Origin: Salinisphaera sp. UBA6602
Lineage (GTDB): Bacteria; Pseudomonadota; Gammaproteobacteria; Nevskiales; Salinisphaeraceae
Assembly (NCBI GenBank): GCA_002433465.1
Contig: DJIE01000259.1
Coordinates: 500 to 31,413 of the forward strand
Direction of reading: 5' to 3'
Length of the DNA stretch: 30,914 nt
Position numbers and translations under genes: made by a program. This document shows, piece after piece, positions 7,613 through 15,086 of this stretch; the stretch's first letter is position 1; every line of letters begins with the position of its first letter. The notes beneath the pieces are model-generated. The model saw only the letters and a list, made by a program, of their open reading frames with translations. It ran no database searches and was not told the DNA's origin.

Positions 7613-8881
7613 TCAGCCGCCGCCGGTGCCCACGTCGGCCGGCGCTTCGCGCACGGTGCTATTTTGTGCCCGGGCTTGCGCTTCTGCCTCGGCGCGGGCC
7701 TGGTTTTGGGCCTCAGCCTGGGCCTGGGCCGCTTCCCGCGCGTTGGCGGCATCGTCGGAGGCGAGCACGAAGGCGCCCACCCAACCGGCTGCTTCGCCGT
7801 TGGCGCGTTCCACACGCCGCCAGCCCGGGCGCTGCTCCAGCACTTTCACCGAGGTGCCGTAGGCCAGGCGATCGCGCACCGACGCGTCGGTGCTGGGTTC
7901 GTCGCGCAGCTCGGCCGAACCGCTGGCCACCGTATACCACGGGCCCTGGGGCGCAGCCGACTGGCCGGCGTTCGCGCGCTGTTCGCCTTCGGAGGCCGGC
8001 GTTTCGTTCTGGCCTGCCGTGGAAGACGGGCCGCCGCCGGCATTCGTCGACGCCGTGGCTGTATCGGCGACGGCCTGCGCATCGGCGGGCGCCTCCGGCT
8101 CGGCCTCGGCGACGTTGGCCGACGCTTCGCTTCGGGTCCGGTCGACGGCAATCAATCGATCCGCGATCCAGCCGATGCTGTCGTAGTCCACGAACCAGAC
8201 CCGCGACCAGCCGGCGCGCTGATCGAGCAATACGCCGGTATCTTCGCGGCTGACCTGGTCGATGATCTGGGATTGCATCGACGGCCCTGCGCGAAGGTTG
8301 ACCAGACCGGCCATTACGCGGGCCTGGGGCAGGCGCATGGCCAGCCCGTTGAGGTTGTTGCGCGCTTCGGGATTACTTTGCGCGGCACGGCTGAACCAGC
8401 GCACGGCCCGCGCGCGATCGCGCGGCATGCCCTGGCCTTCGAGATACATCAGAGCGAGATTGTTCTGTGCGGGCGCGAAATCCTGGCGGGCCGCCTTTTC
8501 ATACCAGTCGCGCGCGGCCGCGATATCGCGCTCCACGCCGTCGCCGGATTGCAGCATTCGCGCCAGGTTGTACTGCGCCTGCACGTTGCCCTGCTCCGCG
8601 GCGGCCTGAAACCAGCGTCGTGCCGTTTCGCGATCGAGCGCACGGCCAAGGCCGTTGCCGTAGAGCAGGGCCAGATTGAACTGGGCACGCGCATCGCCGG
8701 CTTCGGCCAGCGGCGCCCACAGATCGTGCGCCGTATCGTAGTCGCCCTTCTGATAGGCCGTGATGGCGTCCGAGAAATCGTCGCCGAAGGCCGGCGCGCT
8801 CGCCGCGAGCCCGAGCATGATCGCGGCCTGTATCGCGGCCCGTACCAATCGACCGTGCCATGCGCTGCGTGTGTATTTCAT
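7613..8881 (-). CDS. Exported Sel1-repeat and SH3-domain protein
   Basis: This is a 422-residue protein. A signal peptide (MKYTRSAWHGRLVR, hydrophobic AAIQAAIMLGLAA, cleavage near APAFG) is followed by about four Sel1-like TPR repeats (residues 30-170; ARAQFNLALLYGNGLG, VQAQYNLARMLQSGDG, APAQNNLALMYLEGQG). Next come one bacterial SH3 domain (VNLRAGPS...GWIADRL), an Ala/Glu/Gly linker and a second SH3 domain (AELRDEPS...AAGWVGAFVL). A low-complexity Ala/Gln/Glu tail ends in TGGG. It is likely periplasmic and involved in envelope or peptidoglycan protein interactions. An in-frame ATG at 8905 has a modest AAAGG upstream but would give an unusually long n-region, so the start is uncertain. Confidence 0.82.
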   Translation of the reverse strand: MKYTRSAWHGRLVRAAIQAAIMLGLAASAPAFGDDFSDAITAYQKGDYDTAHDLWAPLAEAGDARAQFNLALLYGNGLGRALDRETARRWFQAAAEQGNVQAQYNLARMLQSGDGVERDIAAARDWYEKAARQDFAPAQNNLALMYLEGQGMPRDRARAVRWFSRAAQSNPEARNNLNGLAMRLPQARVMAGLVNLRAGPSMQSQIIDQVSREDTGVLLDQRAGWSRVWFVDYDSIGWIADRLIAVDRTRSEASANVAEAEPEAPADAQAVADTATASTNAGGGPSSTAGQNETPASEGEQRANAGQSAAPQGPWYTVASGSAELRDEPSTDASVRDRLAYGTSVKVLEQRPGWRRVERANGEAAGWVGAFVLASDDAANAREAAQAQAEAQNQARAEAEAQARAQNSTVREAPADVGTGGG

Positions 8882-8900
8882 AGATTGCGTATCGTTAACC

Positions 8901-8933
8901 GCCATTATCGGCCTTTATCGGCGTTTATCGGCC
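8901..8933. repeat. Three tandem 10-bp repeats (GCnnTTATCG)
   Basis: GCCATTATCG, GCCTTTATCG and GCGTTTATCG follow one another with a perfect 10-base period immediately upstream of (and overlapping the alternative start of) the Sel1/SH3 gene. The period places all copies on one face of the helix. This could be a protein-binding array or simple slippage. The remaining stretch to the prpE stop (8934-9195) holds no gene that I can support. Confidence 0.5.
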
Positions 8934-9079
8934 ACGCCAGCCCCGGCGCGACGTCGCCTGCCCCCGGCGCGCACGGGCGCGAGCCCTAGTATCGTCATCG
9001 GCCGCAACCCACGGCTTCTGCAAAACAGCCGGGCGCAACCAGCCTATCGCAGCGTGACTCGATAGCTACAGGGACAACG

Positions 9080-9100
9080 GCGTTCGACTCGCTCGAACGC
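9080..9100. other. Inverted repeat downstream of prpE
   Basis: GCGTTCGA-CTCGC-TCGAACGC forms a perfect 8-bp stem with a 5-base loop, about 95 bases past the prpE stop. A second dyad, GCGCTAC-G-GTAGCGC, lies at 9121-9135. Neither has a T-tract, so they may be factor-assisted terminators or mRNA 3'-end stabilisers of prpE. Function is inferred. Confidence 0.3.
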
Positions 9101-9195
9101 GGCAAGGCAGTTGCCAGCCCGCGCTACGGTAGCGCATGCGGCCCGGCGCAGCATCCGGGACCGCAGCGCCCCTGGCGCCGGCGAGGGCAGCGCGG

Positions 9196-11097
9196 TCAGC
9201 CCGCGCGGCGACTGGCGTAGCCGATATGGCCGAGCTGGATTTCGATGTCGGTGAGAATCGCGGGGTCGTCGATGGTGGCCGGGGTCGTCCAGTCCTTGCC
9301 GTCGGCGATTTCACGCAGGGTGGCCCGTACCACCTTGCCGGAGCGTGTCTTGGGCAGTCGATCTACGATCGCGACATGGCGGAATGCCGCCACCGGGCCG
9401 ATCTGATCCCGCACGATCGCCACCAGTTCGGCGACGATCTCCTCGGCTGCACGCGTGGCACTGGACTTGAGCACGACCATGGCGACCGGCAGCTGGCCCT
9501 TATCGGCATCGGCGGCACCCACCACGGCGGCCTCGGCCACGTCGCCATGGGCGGCGATGACTTCCTCGATCATGCCGGTGGATAGACGATGGCCGGCCAC
9601 GTTGATGATGTCGTCCACCCGGCTCATCACCCACAGATTGCCGTCGGCGTCGAAATAGCCGGCGTCGCCGGAGCGGTAATAGCCTTCGAACGTTTCGAGA
9701 TACGACGATTTGTAGCGTTCGTCGTTCTGCCAAAGCGTGGGGAAACAGCCCGGCGGCAGCGGCAGCTTCACGCAGATATCGCCCATTTCGCCGCTGGGCA
9801 TTTCTTCGCCTTCGGCGCCGAGCACGCGAATATCGTAGCCGGGCACGGGTCGGCCCGCCGAGCCGGGCGGCACGTCGAGCTGTTCGAGCCCCAACGGGTT
9901 GGCGCTCATCGGCCAGGCGGTTTCGGTCTGCCACCAGTGGTCGACGACGGGCACGTCGAGCTTTTCGCCGGCCCAGGCCGCGGTATCCGGATCGGTATGT
10001 TCGCCGGCCAGAAACAGTGCGCGCAGGCTGGATACGTCGTATTGCCGGGCCAGCTCGCCGTTCGGGTCGACTTTCTTGATCGCCCGAAAGGCCGTGGGCG
10101 CGGTGAAAAATACGTCCACCCCATGTTCGGCAATCACCCGAAAGAAGGCGCCCGCATCGGGCGTGCCCACCGGCTTGCCTTCGTACATCACCGAGGTGCA
10201 GCCCAGCAGCAGCGGCGCATAGACGATATAGGAATGGCCGACCACCCAGCCCACGTCGGAGGCGGTCCAGAACACGTCGTCCTGGCTCAGCCCGTATACC
10301 GCACGCATGGAATAGTGCATGGCCACGGCATGGCCGCCGTTGTCGCGCACCACGCCCTTGGGCTTACCCGTGGTGCCGGAGGTATAGAGGATATACAGCG
10401 GGTCGGTGGCGGCCACCGGCACGCAGTCCACCGGCTCGGCGTCGGCGAGCGCGTCGACCCAGTCGATATCGCGGCCCGGCGTGAGTTCGCAGCGCCGGGT
10501 TTCACGCTGGAAGATCACGCAGCGTTCGACGGCATGCTCGGCAAGCTCCAGGCCGCGGTCGAGCAACGGCTTGTATTCGACCACGCGCGTGGGTTCGATA
10601 CCGCAGGAGGCCGAGAGCACCAGTTTGGGCTTGGCGTCGTCGATGCGCTTGGCGAGTTCCGCTCCGGCAAAGCCGCCGAACACCACCGAATGCACTGCGC
10701 CAATGCGCGCACAGGCCAGCATGGCGATCACTGCTTCGGGGATCATCGGCATATAGATGATCACGCGGTCGCCCTTGGCCACGCCCTGGCCGTGCAGCAC
10801 GCCGGCGAACTTTGCTACCGCATCGCGCAGCTGCTCGTAGCTGTAGCGCTGCTGCGACTGGGTGACCGGGCTGTCGTGGATGAGGGCGGTCACGTCGCCG
10901 CGCCCGGCTTCGACGTGGCGATCCAGGCAGTTATCGGCCGTATTGAGTTCGCCGTCGGCATACCAGCGATAGAACGGCGCACGGCTGGCGTCGAGGATCT
11001 GGCGCGGCGCGCGCGTCCAGCTAATCGCGCCGGCGGCTTCGCGCCAGAAGCCTTCGGGGTCGCGCAGGGCCTGTTCGAATTCGGCCTCATAGGTCAT
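9196..11097 (-). CDS. prpE: Propionyl-CoA synthetase-type acyl-CoA synthetase
   Basis: This is a 633-residue AMP-forming ligase that activates a short-chain acid (propionate or acetate) via acyl-adenylate to acyl-CoA. The ACAS N-terminal domain is followed by the AMP-binding motif YTSGTTGKPKGVVRDNGGH. The WWQTETAWP stretch, YRSGDAGYFD and the hinge RVDDIINVAGHRLSTG come next. The C-terminal KTRSGKVVR carries the catalytic, acetylation-prone lysine. The VVRDNGGH and WQTETAWP motifs fit PrpE better than Acs. GAGGAG six bases before ATG 11097 sets the start and excludes an upstream in-frame extension. No prpBCD genes are near, so it is an orphan here. It is divergent from the peptide transporter. 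Confidence 0.85.
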   Translation of the reverse strand: MTYEAEFEQALRDPEGFWREAAGAISWTRAPRQILDASRAPFYRWYADGELNTADNCLDRHVEAGRGDVTALIHDSPVTQSQQRYSYEQLRDAVAKFAGVLHGQGVAKGDRVIIYMPMIPEAVIAMLACARIGAVHSVVFGGFAGAELAKRIDDAKPKLVLSASCGIEPTRVVEYKPLLDRGLELAEHAVERCVIFQRETRRCELTPGRDIDWVDALADAEPVDCVPVAATDPLYILYTSGTTGKPKGVVRDNGGHAVAMHYSMRAVYGLSQDDVFWTASDVGWVVGHSYIVYAPLLLGCTSVMYEGKPVGTPDAGAFFRVIAEHGVDVFFTAPTAFRAIKKVDPNGELARQYDVSSLRALFLAGEHTDPDTAAWAGEKLDVPVVDHWWQTETAWPMSANPLGLEQLDVPPGSAGRPVPGYDIRVLGAEGEEMPSGEMGDICVKLPLPPGCFPTLWQNDERYKSSYLETFEGYYRSGDAGYFDADGNLWVMSRVDDIINVAGHRLSTGMIEEVIAAHGDVAEAAVVGAADADKGQLPVAMVVLKSSATRAAEEIVAELVAIVRDQIGPVAAFRHVAIVDRLPKTRSGKVVRATLREIADGKDWTTPATIDDPAILTDIEIQLGHIGYASRRAG

Positions 11098-11103
11098 GCC
11101 ACA

Positions 11104-11109
11104 CTCCTC
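11104..11109 (-). promoter_or_regulatory. Ribosome binding site of prpE
   Basis: GAGGAG on the minus strand lies six bases before ATG 11097, the strongest Shine-Dalgarno in the neighbourhood. It rules out the longer in-frame reading that begins 42 bases upstream. Confidence 0.75.
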
Positions 11110-11202
11110 GATCGCATAGGGTTTCGTTATTCGATCCAATGTGCCAGCGCGGTTGGTGCGGCCTCCATACGACGAAGGTGGGGCGCACGCCGACGAAACG
11201 AC

Positions 11203-11231
11203 TTGGGAGGTGTTTCACGATCGTCTACATT
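11203..11231 (+). promoter_or_regulatory. Candidate promoter of the peptide transporter operon
   Basis: TTGGGA (11203-11208) and TACATT (11226-11231) are separated by 17 bases, each matching four of six consensus positions. Transcription would begin near 11238, leaving a leader of about 26 bases before the binding-protein ATG at 11264. No Shine-Dalgarno is visible ahead of that ATG. Confidence 0.4.
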
Positions 11232-11263
11232 GACGGCATGCGCTTATCGCGAACCCTGCTCGA

Positions 11264-13441
11264 ATGTCCCGCCTGAACGGCCTGCGGCTGCTTGTCGCGG
11301 CACTCGTCGTGCTCGCCACCGGCGCCTGCAACGGCCCCTGGAACAACCCCTATCCGGATGCCGATCGCGACGGCGATATCTACTACAGCTCGTTTCGCGA
11401 GCCGCCGCGCCATCTCGACCCGGCCCGTTCCTATGCCACCGACGAGGCCAGCTTCACCGGCGCGATCTACGAGCCACCGTTGCAGTATCACTATCTCAAG
11501 CGGCCTTACACGCTGATTCCGGCCACCGCGACCGCAGTTCCCGAGCCGCAGTATCTGGACGCCGAGGACAATCCGCTGCCCGCGGATACGCCCGCCGCCG
11601 AGGTGGCAACCAGCGTTTACACCATCGATATCCGGCCCGGCATTCGCTACCAGCCGCATCCGGCCTTCGCGAAAAACCCTGACGGCAGCCCGCGCTATGC
11701 CGAGCTGAGCGCAACCGACATGGTGGGCATCAGCCGCCCGGCCGATTTCGAACACCAGGGCACGCGCGAACTGCGCGCCGGCGACTACGTGCATGAAATC
11801 AAGCGCCTGGCGAGCCCCGAAGTGAATTCACCGATCTTCGGGCTGATGAGCGCGCATATCGTGGGCCTGGCCGAACTGCGTGAACGCCTGGACACCGCGC
11901 GCGCCAAGCTGGCACCCGGCGAATCGCTCGACCTCACCGCCTTCGATTTCGACGGCGCCCGGGTAATCGACGATCACCGCTACGAAATCCGCGTACAGGG
12001 CGTGTATCCGCAGCTGCGCTACTGGCTGGCGCTGGCCTTTTTTGCCCCCGTGCCGCCCGAGGTCACCCGCTTCTACGATCAGCCCGCGCTCAAATCACGC
12101 AATATCAGCCTGGATACGTTCCCGGTGGGCACCGGTGCCTACATGCTCACCGAGAACAACCCCAATCAGCGCATGGTGCTCGAAGCCAATCCCAACTTTC
12201 ACGGTCAGCGCTATCCCAGCGAAGGCGAAGCCGGCGACCGTGCGGCCGGGTTGCTGGCGGATGCCGGCAAGGAGCTGCCCTTCATCAAGCGCGCGGTGTA
12301 TTCGCGCGAGCAGGAATCGATCCCCTACTGGAACAAGTTCCTGCAGGGCTATTACGACGTCTCCGGCATCAGCGACGATGCTTTCGGTCAGGCCATCAAT
12401 ATCGACGCCGAGGGCAATCCGAACCTCACGGCCACGATGGCAGAGCGTGGCATGTCGCTGGCCACGACGGTGCTGCCGGGCATCTTTTATCTGGGCTTCA
12501 ACCTCAACGACGACGTGGTCGGCGGGCTGGACGACTCGGGGCGCAAGCTGCGCCAGGCGATCTCGATCGCCATCGACATGGAAAGCTATATCCCGCTGTT
12601 TCTCAACGGCCGCGGCATCGTCGCCCAGGGGCCGATCCCGCCCGGCCTGTTCGGCTATCAGGACGGCAAGGCCGGCATGAACCCGGTGGTGTATGACTGG
12701 GTGGATGGCGAGGCCGTGCGCAAACCCATCGATACCGCCCGGCGGCTGCTCGCCGAAGCCGGTTACCCCAACGGCATCGACCCGAACACCGGCCAGTCGC
12801 TGCTGGTGAATATCGATACACCCGCCACCGGCCCCGAGTTCAAGACCCAGATGGACTGGATGCGCCAGCAGTTCGACAAGCTCGGGCTTCAGCTGGTGGT
12901 ACGTGCGACCACCTGGCCGCGCTTCCAGAAGAAGATCGCCGAGGGCAATGTCCAGATCTATTTCGGCAGCGGCTGGATGGCCGATTATCCGGACCCGGAA
13001 AACTTTCTGTCCCAGCTCTATGGGCCCAACGGCACCGCCGAGCACGCCGGCTCGAACTACGCCAACTATGCCAACGACGAATACGACCGGCTGTTTCGTC
13101 AGATGCGGGTGATGGAGAACGGCCCCGAACGCCAGGCCATCATCGAGCGCATGCTGACGATCCTGCGCCGCGACGCGCCCTGGCAATGGGGCTACTTCCC
13201 GCGCCAGTACGCGCTGTACCACCAGTGGCTGCACAACACCAAACCCAACGGCATGATCCAGAGTTCGCTCAAATACCTGCGCCTGGACGGCGCGCTGCGC
13301 GCCGAAAAACGCCGCGAATGGAATAACCCGGTGCTCTGGCCGCTTGCTGCCGGCCTCGCGCTGTTGATCGCGCTGCTGCTGCCGGGCGTGTGGATCTACC
13401 GGCGCCGCGAGCATGGCGCCCTGCGTCGGAGGCCGCGCTGA
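11264..13441 (+). CDS. Peptide ABC transporter substrate-binding lipoprotein with C-terminal membrane anchor
   Basis: This is a 725-residue family-5 extracellular solute-binding protein (DppA/OppA/YejA class). The N-terminus is a lipoprotein signal, LRLLVAALVVLATGAC, with Cys22 in a slightly non-canonical lipobox. The binding fold runs from about residue 40 to 680 and includes DPARSYATDEASFTGAIYEPPLQ and the later GSGWMADYPDPENFLSQLYG. Residues about 689-711 form a strongly hydrophobic helix followed by RRREHGALRRRPR, which predicts a C-terminal transmembrane anchor with a cytoplasmic tail. That is unusual for the family, and at 725 residues it is also longer than the usual 530-620. The stop overlaps the next permease start by one base (TGATG). 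Confidence 0.9.
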   Translation: MSRLNGLRLLVAALVVLATGACNGPWNNPYPDADRDGDIYYSSFREPPRHLDPARSYATDEASFTGAIYEPPLQYHYLKRPYTLIPATATAVPEPQYLDAEDNPLPADTPAAEVATSVYTIDIRPGIRYQPHPAFAKNPDGSPRYAELSATDMVGISRPADFEHQGTRELRAGDYVHEIKRLASPEVNSPIFGLMSAHIVGLAELRERLDTARAKLAPGESLDLTAFDFDGARVIDDHRYEIRVQGVYPQLRYWLALAFFAPVPPEVTRFYDQPALKSRNISLDTFPVGTGAYMLTENNPNQRMVLEANPNFHGQRYPSEGEAGDRAAGLLADAGKELPFIKRAVYSREQESIPYWNKFLQGYYDVSGISDDAFGQAINIDAEGNPNLTATMAERGMSLATTVLPGIFYLGFNLNDDVVGGLDDSGRKLRQAISIAIDMESYIPLFLNGRGIVAQGPIPPGLFGYQDGKAGMNPVVYDWVDGEAVRKPIDTARRLLAEAGYPNGIDPNTGQSLLVNIDTPATGPEFKTQMDWMRQQFDKLGLQLVVRATTWPRFQKKIAEGNVQIYFGSGWMADYPDPENFLSQLYGPNGTAEHAGSNYANYANDEYDRLFRQMRVMENGPERQAIIERMLTILRRDAPWQWGYFPRQYALYHQWLHNTKPNGMIQSSLKYLRLDGALRAEKRREWNNPVLWPLAAGLALLIALLLPGVWIYRRREHGALRRRPR

Positions 13442-14415
13442 TGCTGGCCTACATCATCCGCCGTGCGCTCTACGCCATTCCGGTGCTTATCGGCGTGAAC
13501 CTGATTACGTTCCTGTTGTTCTTCGTGGTCAATACGCCCGACGATATCGCCCGTATGCAGCTGGGCTTCAAGCGCGTCACGCCCGAGGCCATCGAAACCT
13601 GGAAAGCCACCCACGGCTACGACCTGCCCTACATCTATAACGAACAGGCCGATGGCCTGGACAGCGTCACCGAGACGCTGTTCTTTCAGAAATCGGTGAA
13701 GGTGCTCGCCTTCGAGTTCGGCCGCTCGGACGCAGGGCGCTCGATTTCGTCGGACATTCTCGAACGCATGGGCCCGAGCCTGGCGCTGGCCGTGCCCACG
13801 CTCATCGTCGGCATGCTGGTGAACGTGACCTTCGGGCTGTTGCTGGTGTTCTTTCGCTCCACCGCCATCGACTGGGGCGGCGTAGTGCTCTGCGTGCTGC
13901 TGATGTCGATCTCGCCGCTGTTCTACATCATCGCGGGCCAGTATGTGGCCGGCAAGCTGATGAATCTGGTGCCCATTTCCGGTTTCGACGGCGGCTGGGA
14001 CATGGCCAAGTTCCTGGTGCTGCCGGTGATCATCGGCGTGGTGGGCGGTATTGGTTCGGGCACGCGCTGGTATCGCACGATATTCCTGGAGGAATACGGC
14101 AAGGACTATGTCCGCACCGCCCGCGCCAAGGGCCTGTCGGACCTGCGGATTCTGTTCGTGCACGTGCTCAAGAACGGCATGATCCCGATTCTCACCGGCG
14201 TAGTCGTGCTGCTGCCGCTGCTGTTCATGGGCAGCCTGATCATGGAGTCCTTCTTCGGCATTCCAGGGCTGGGCAGCTACACCATCGAAGCCATCAACAA
14301 CCAGGACTTCGCTATCGTGCGGGCGATGGTGTTTCTGGGGTCGGTGCTCTATATCGTCGGGCTGCTGCTCACGGATATCAGCTATACGCTGTTTGATCCG
14401 CGGATACGGTTATGA
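13441..14415 (+). CDS. Peptide ABC transporter permease (DppB/YejB type)
   Basis: This is a 324-residue inner-membrane permease. The N-terminal MLAYIIRRALYAIPVLIGVNLITF is typical of DppB-type subunits. Six or so transmembrane helices surround a periplasmic insert at about residues 35-100. The cytoplasmic EAA loop, which contacts the ATPase, is DYVRTARAKGLSDLRILFVHVLKNGMIPI. The C-terminus (LLTDISYTLFDPRIRL) is complete. ATG 13441 overlaps the binding-protein stop, so the two are coupled. The expected partner permease does not follow directly: a toxin-antitoxin pair intervenes. Confidence 0.93.
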   Translation: MLAYIIRRALYAIPVLIGVNLITFLLFFVVNTPDDIARMQLGFKRVTPEAIETWKATHGYDLPYIYNEQADGLDSVTETLFFQKSVKVLAFEFGRSDAGRSISSDILERMGPSLALAVPTLIVGMLVNVTFGLLLVFFRSTAIDWGGVVLCVLLMSISPLFYIIAGQYVAGKLMNLVPISGFDGGWDMAKFLVLPVIIGVVGGIGSGTRWYRTIFLEEYGKDYVRTARAKGLSDLRILFVHVLKNGMIPILTGVVVLLPLLFMGSLIMESFFGIPGLGSYTIEAINNQDFAIVRAMVFLGSVLYIVGLLLTDISYTLFDPRIRL

Positions 14416-14437
14416 GATCAAGACGACAGCATATTAA

Positions 14438-14466
14438 TTGTTGCGCGTTGCGCAACGCGCTAAAAT
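14438..14466 (+). promoter_or_regulatory. Predicted higBA promoter
   Basis: TTGTTG (14438-14443) and TAAAAT (14461-14466) are separated by exactly 17 bases. The spacer is filled by the 18-base palindrome. Transcription would start at about 14473, the first base of the GTG start codon of the toxin gene, which has no Shine-Dalgarno. The promoter is supported by spacing, position and the operator overlap. Confidence 0.55.
14443..14460. promoter_or_regulatory. Palindromic operator between -35 and -10 of higBA
   Basis: GCGCGTTGCGCAACGCGC is a perfect 18-base palindrome located exactly in the promoter spacer ahead of the toxin gene. HigA-type antitoxins bind palindromes in their own promoters and repress with the toxin as co-repressor, so this is the likely autoregulatory operator. 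It lacks the loop and T-tract of a terminator. Confidence 0.65.
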
Positions 14467-14472
14467 GATGAC

Positions 14473-14751
14473 GTGATCAAATCTTTTCGACATAAAGGAT
14501 TGAAGCGATACTTCGAAACCGGGTCGAAAGCCGGCATACAGCCGGATCATGCCAAGCGCTTACGAATGCAACTCGCCGCGTTGAATACCGCGCAGACGAT
14601 CGATGATATGGATATCCCTGGTTTCAAGCTGCATTCGCTTACGGGGAAGGGCGCTGATCGATGGTCGGTATGGGTCAGCGGCAACTGGCGCCTCACTTTC
14701 GAATTTCGTGACGGTCACGCCCACGTACTGAATTACGAGGATTATCACTGA
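14473..14751 (+). CDS. higB: HigB-like type II toxin (RelE/ParE superfamily)
   Basis: This is a 92-residue toxin that in this family cleaves mRNA on the ribosome. It starts with GTG, MIKSFRHKGLKRYFETGSKAG, the standard opening of HigB/host-inhibition-of-growth toxins. It contains the conserved LNTAQTIDDMDIPGFKLHSL and ends WSVWVSGNWRLTFEFRDGHAHVLNYEDYH, where the Arg/His residues of the RelE fold lie. The length is typical. The stop overlaps the antitoxin start by one base. The toxin-first order is characteristic of higBA. Base composition is visibly more AT-rich than the flanking permease genes, suggesting acquisition. Confidence 0.92.
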   Translation: MIKSFRHKGLKRYFETGSKAGIQPDHAKRLRMQLAALNTAQTIDDMDIPGFKLHSLTGKGADRWSVWVSGNWRLTFEFRDGHAHVLNYEDYH

Positions 14752-15044
14752 TGACCATGCACAACCCTCCGCACCCCGGCGAATTCATCCGTGATGTCTA
14801 CATGCAGCCATTCGGCATTACAGGGCGGACGCTGGCGAGCAAGCTCGGCGTATCGCCGTCTACACTCAATCGCGTACTCAGGGGAACGAGCGGGATCAGC
14901 TCCGAAATGGCACTGCGGCTATCGAAAGCGCTGGGTCGTTCGCCCGAAAGCTGGATGGCATTACAGGATCAGTACGAGCTTTGGCAGGCGAGGCGTAGGA
15001 TCGACCTGGATACCGTCGAGAAAATCGAGTTCGATGCGGCCTGA
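14751..15044 (+). CDS. higA: HigA-like antitoxin (XRE family)
   Basis: This is a 97-residue antitoxin and DNA-binding protein. It opens with the HigA/VapI signature NPPHPGEFIRDVYMQPFGIT. A helix-turn-helix of the Cro/C1 class follows (about residues 26-70: GRTLASKLGVSPSTLNRVLRG ... SSEMALRLSKALGRSPESW). The C-terminal LQDQYELWQARRR is characteristic. It should neutralise HigB and repress the operon through the palindrome upstream. A second in-frame ATG lies two codons in. A T6 run follows at 15062-15067. Confidence 0.93.
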   Translation: MTMHNPPHPGEFIRDVYMQPFGITGRTLASKLGVSPSTLNRVLRGTSGISSEMALRLSKALGRSPESWMALQDQYELWQARRRIDLDTVEKIEFDAA

Positions 15045-15067
15045 TCGCCTGACCACCGCTATTTTTT
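15038..15067 (+). terminator. Weak terminator-like element after higA
   Basis: GCGG...CCGC arms with an inner imperfect TGATC/GACCA stem end directly before a six-T run (15062-15067), 20 bases ahead of the second permease. The stem is short and imperfect. If active it would reduce read-through from the toxin-antitoxin pair into the permease; it may simply be the edge of the inserted module. Confidence 0.25.
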
Positions 15068-15086
15068 ACCGGCATAGCTGAAGACC

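Noticed and set aside
7680..7740. Low-complexity repeat as a mobile or CRISPR-like element
   Set aside because: It encodes the Ala/Gln/Glu-rich tail of the Sel1/SH3 protein; the repetition is codon-level, not spacer-repeat structure.
11185..11218. GAAAC...GTTTC dyad in the prpE/transporter divergent region
   Set aside because: Arms are only five bases with a 13-base loop, within chance expectation.
9589..11682. 697-residue open frame on the plus strand
   Set aside because: It is antisense to prpE and then runs out of frame through the binding-protein gene; no recognisable domain.
12095..13414. 439-residue open frame on the minus strand
   Set aside because: It is a shadow of the peptide-binding protein gene, without domain features.
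14443..14460. Palindrome as terminator of the DppB-type gene
   Set aside because: There is no loop and no T-tract, and it sits precisely between promoter hexamers of the toxin gene; an operator is the better explanation.
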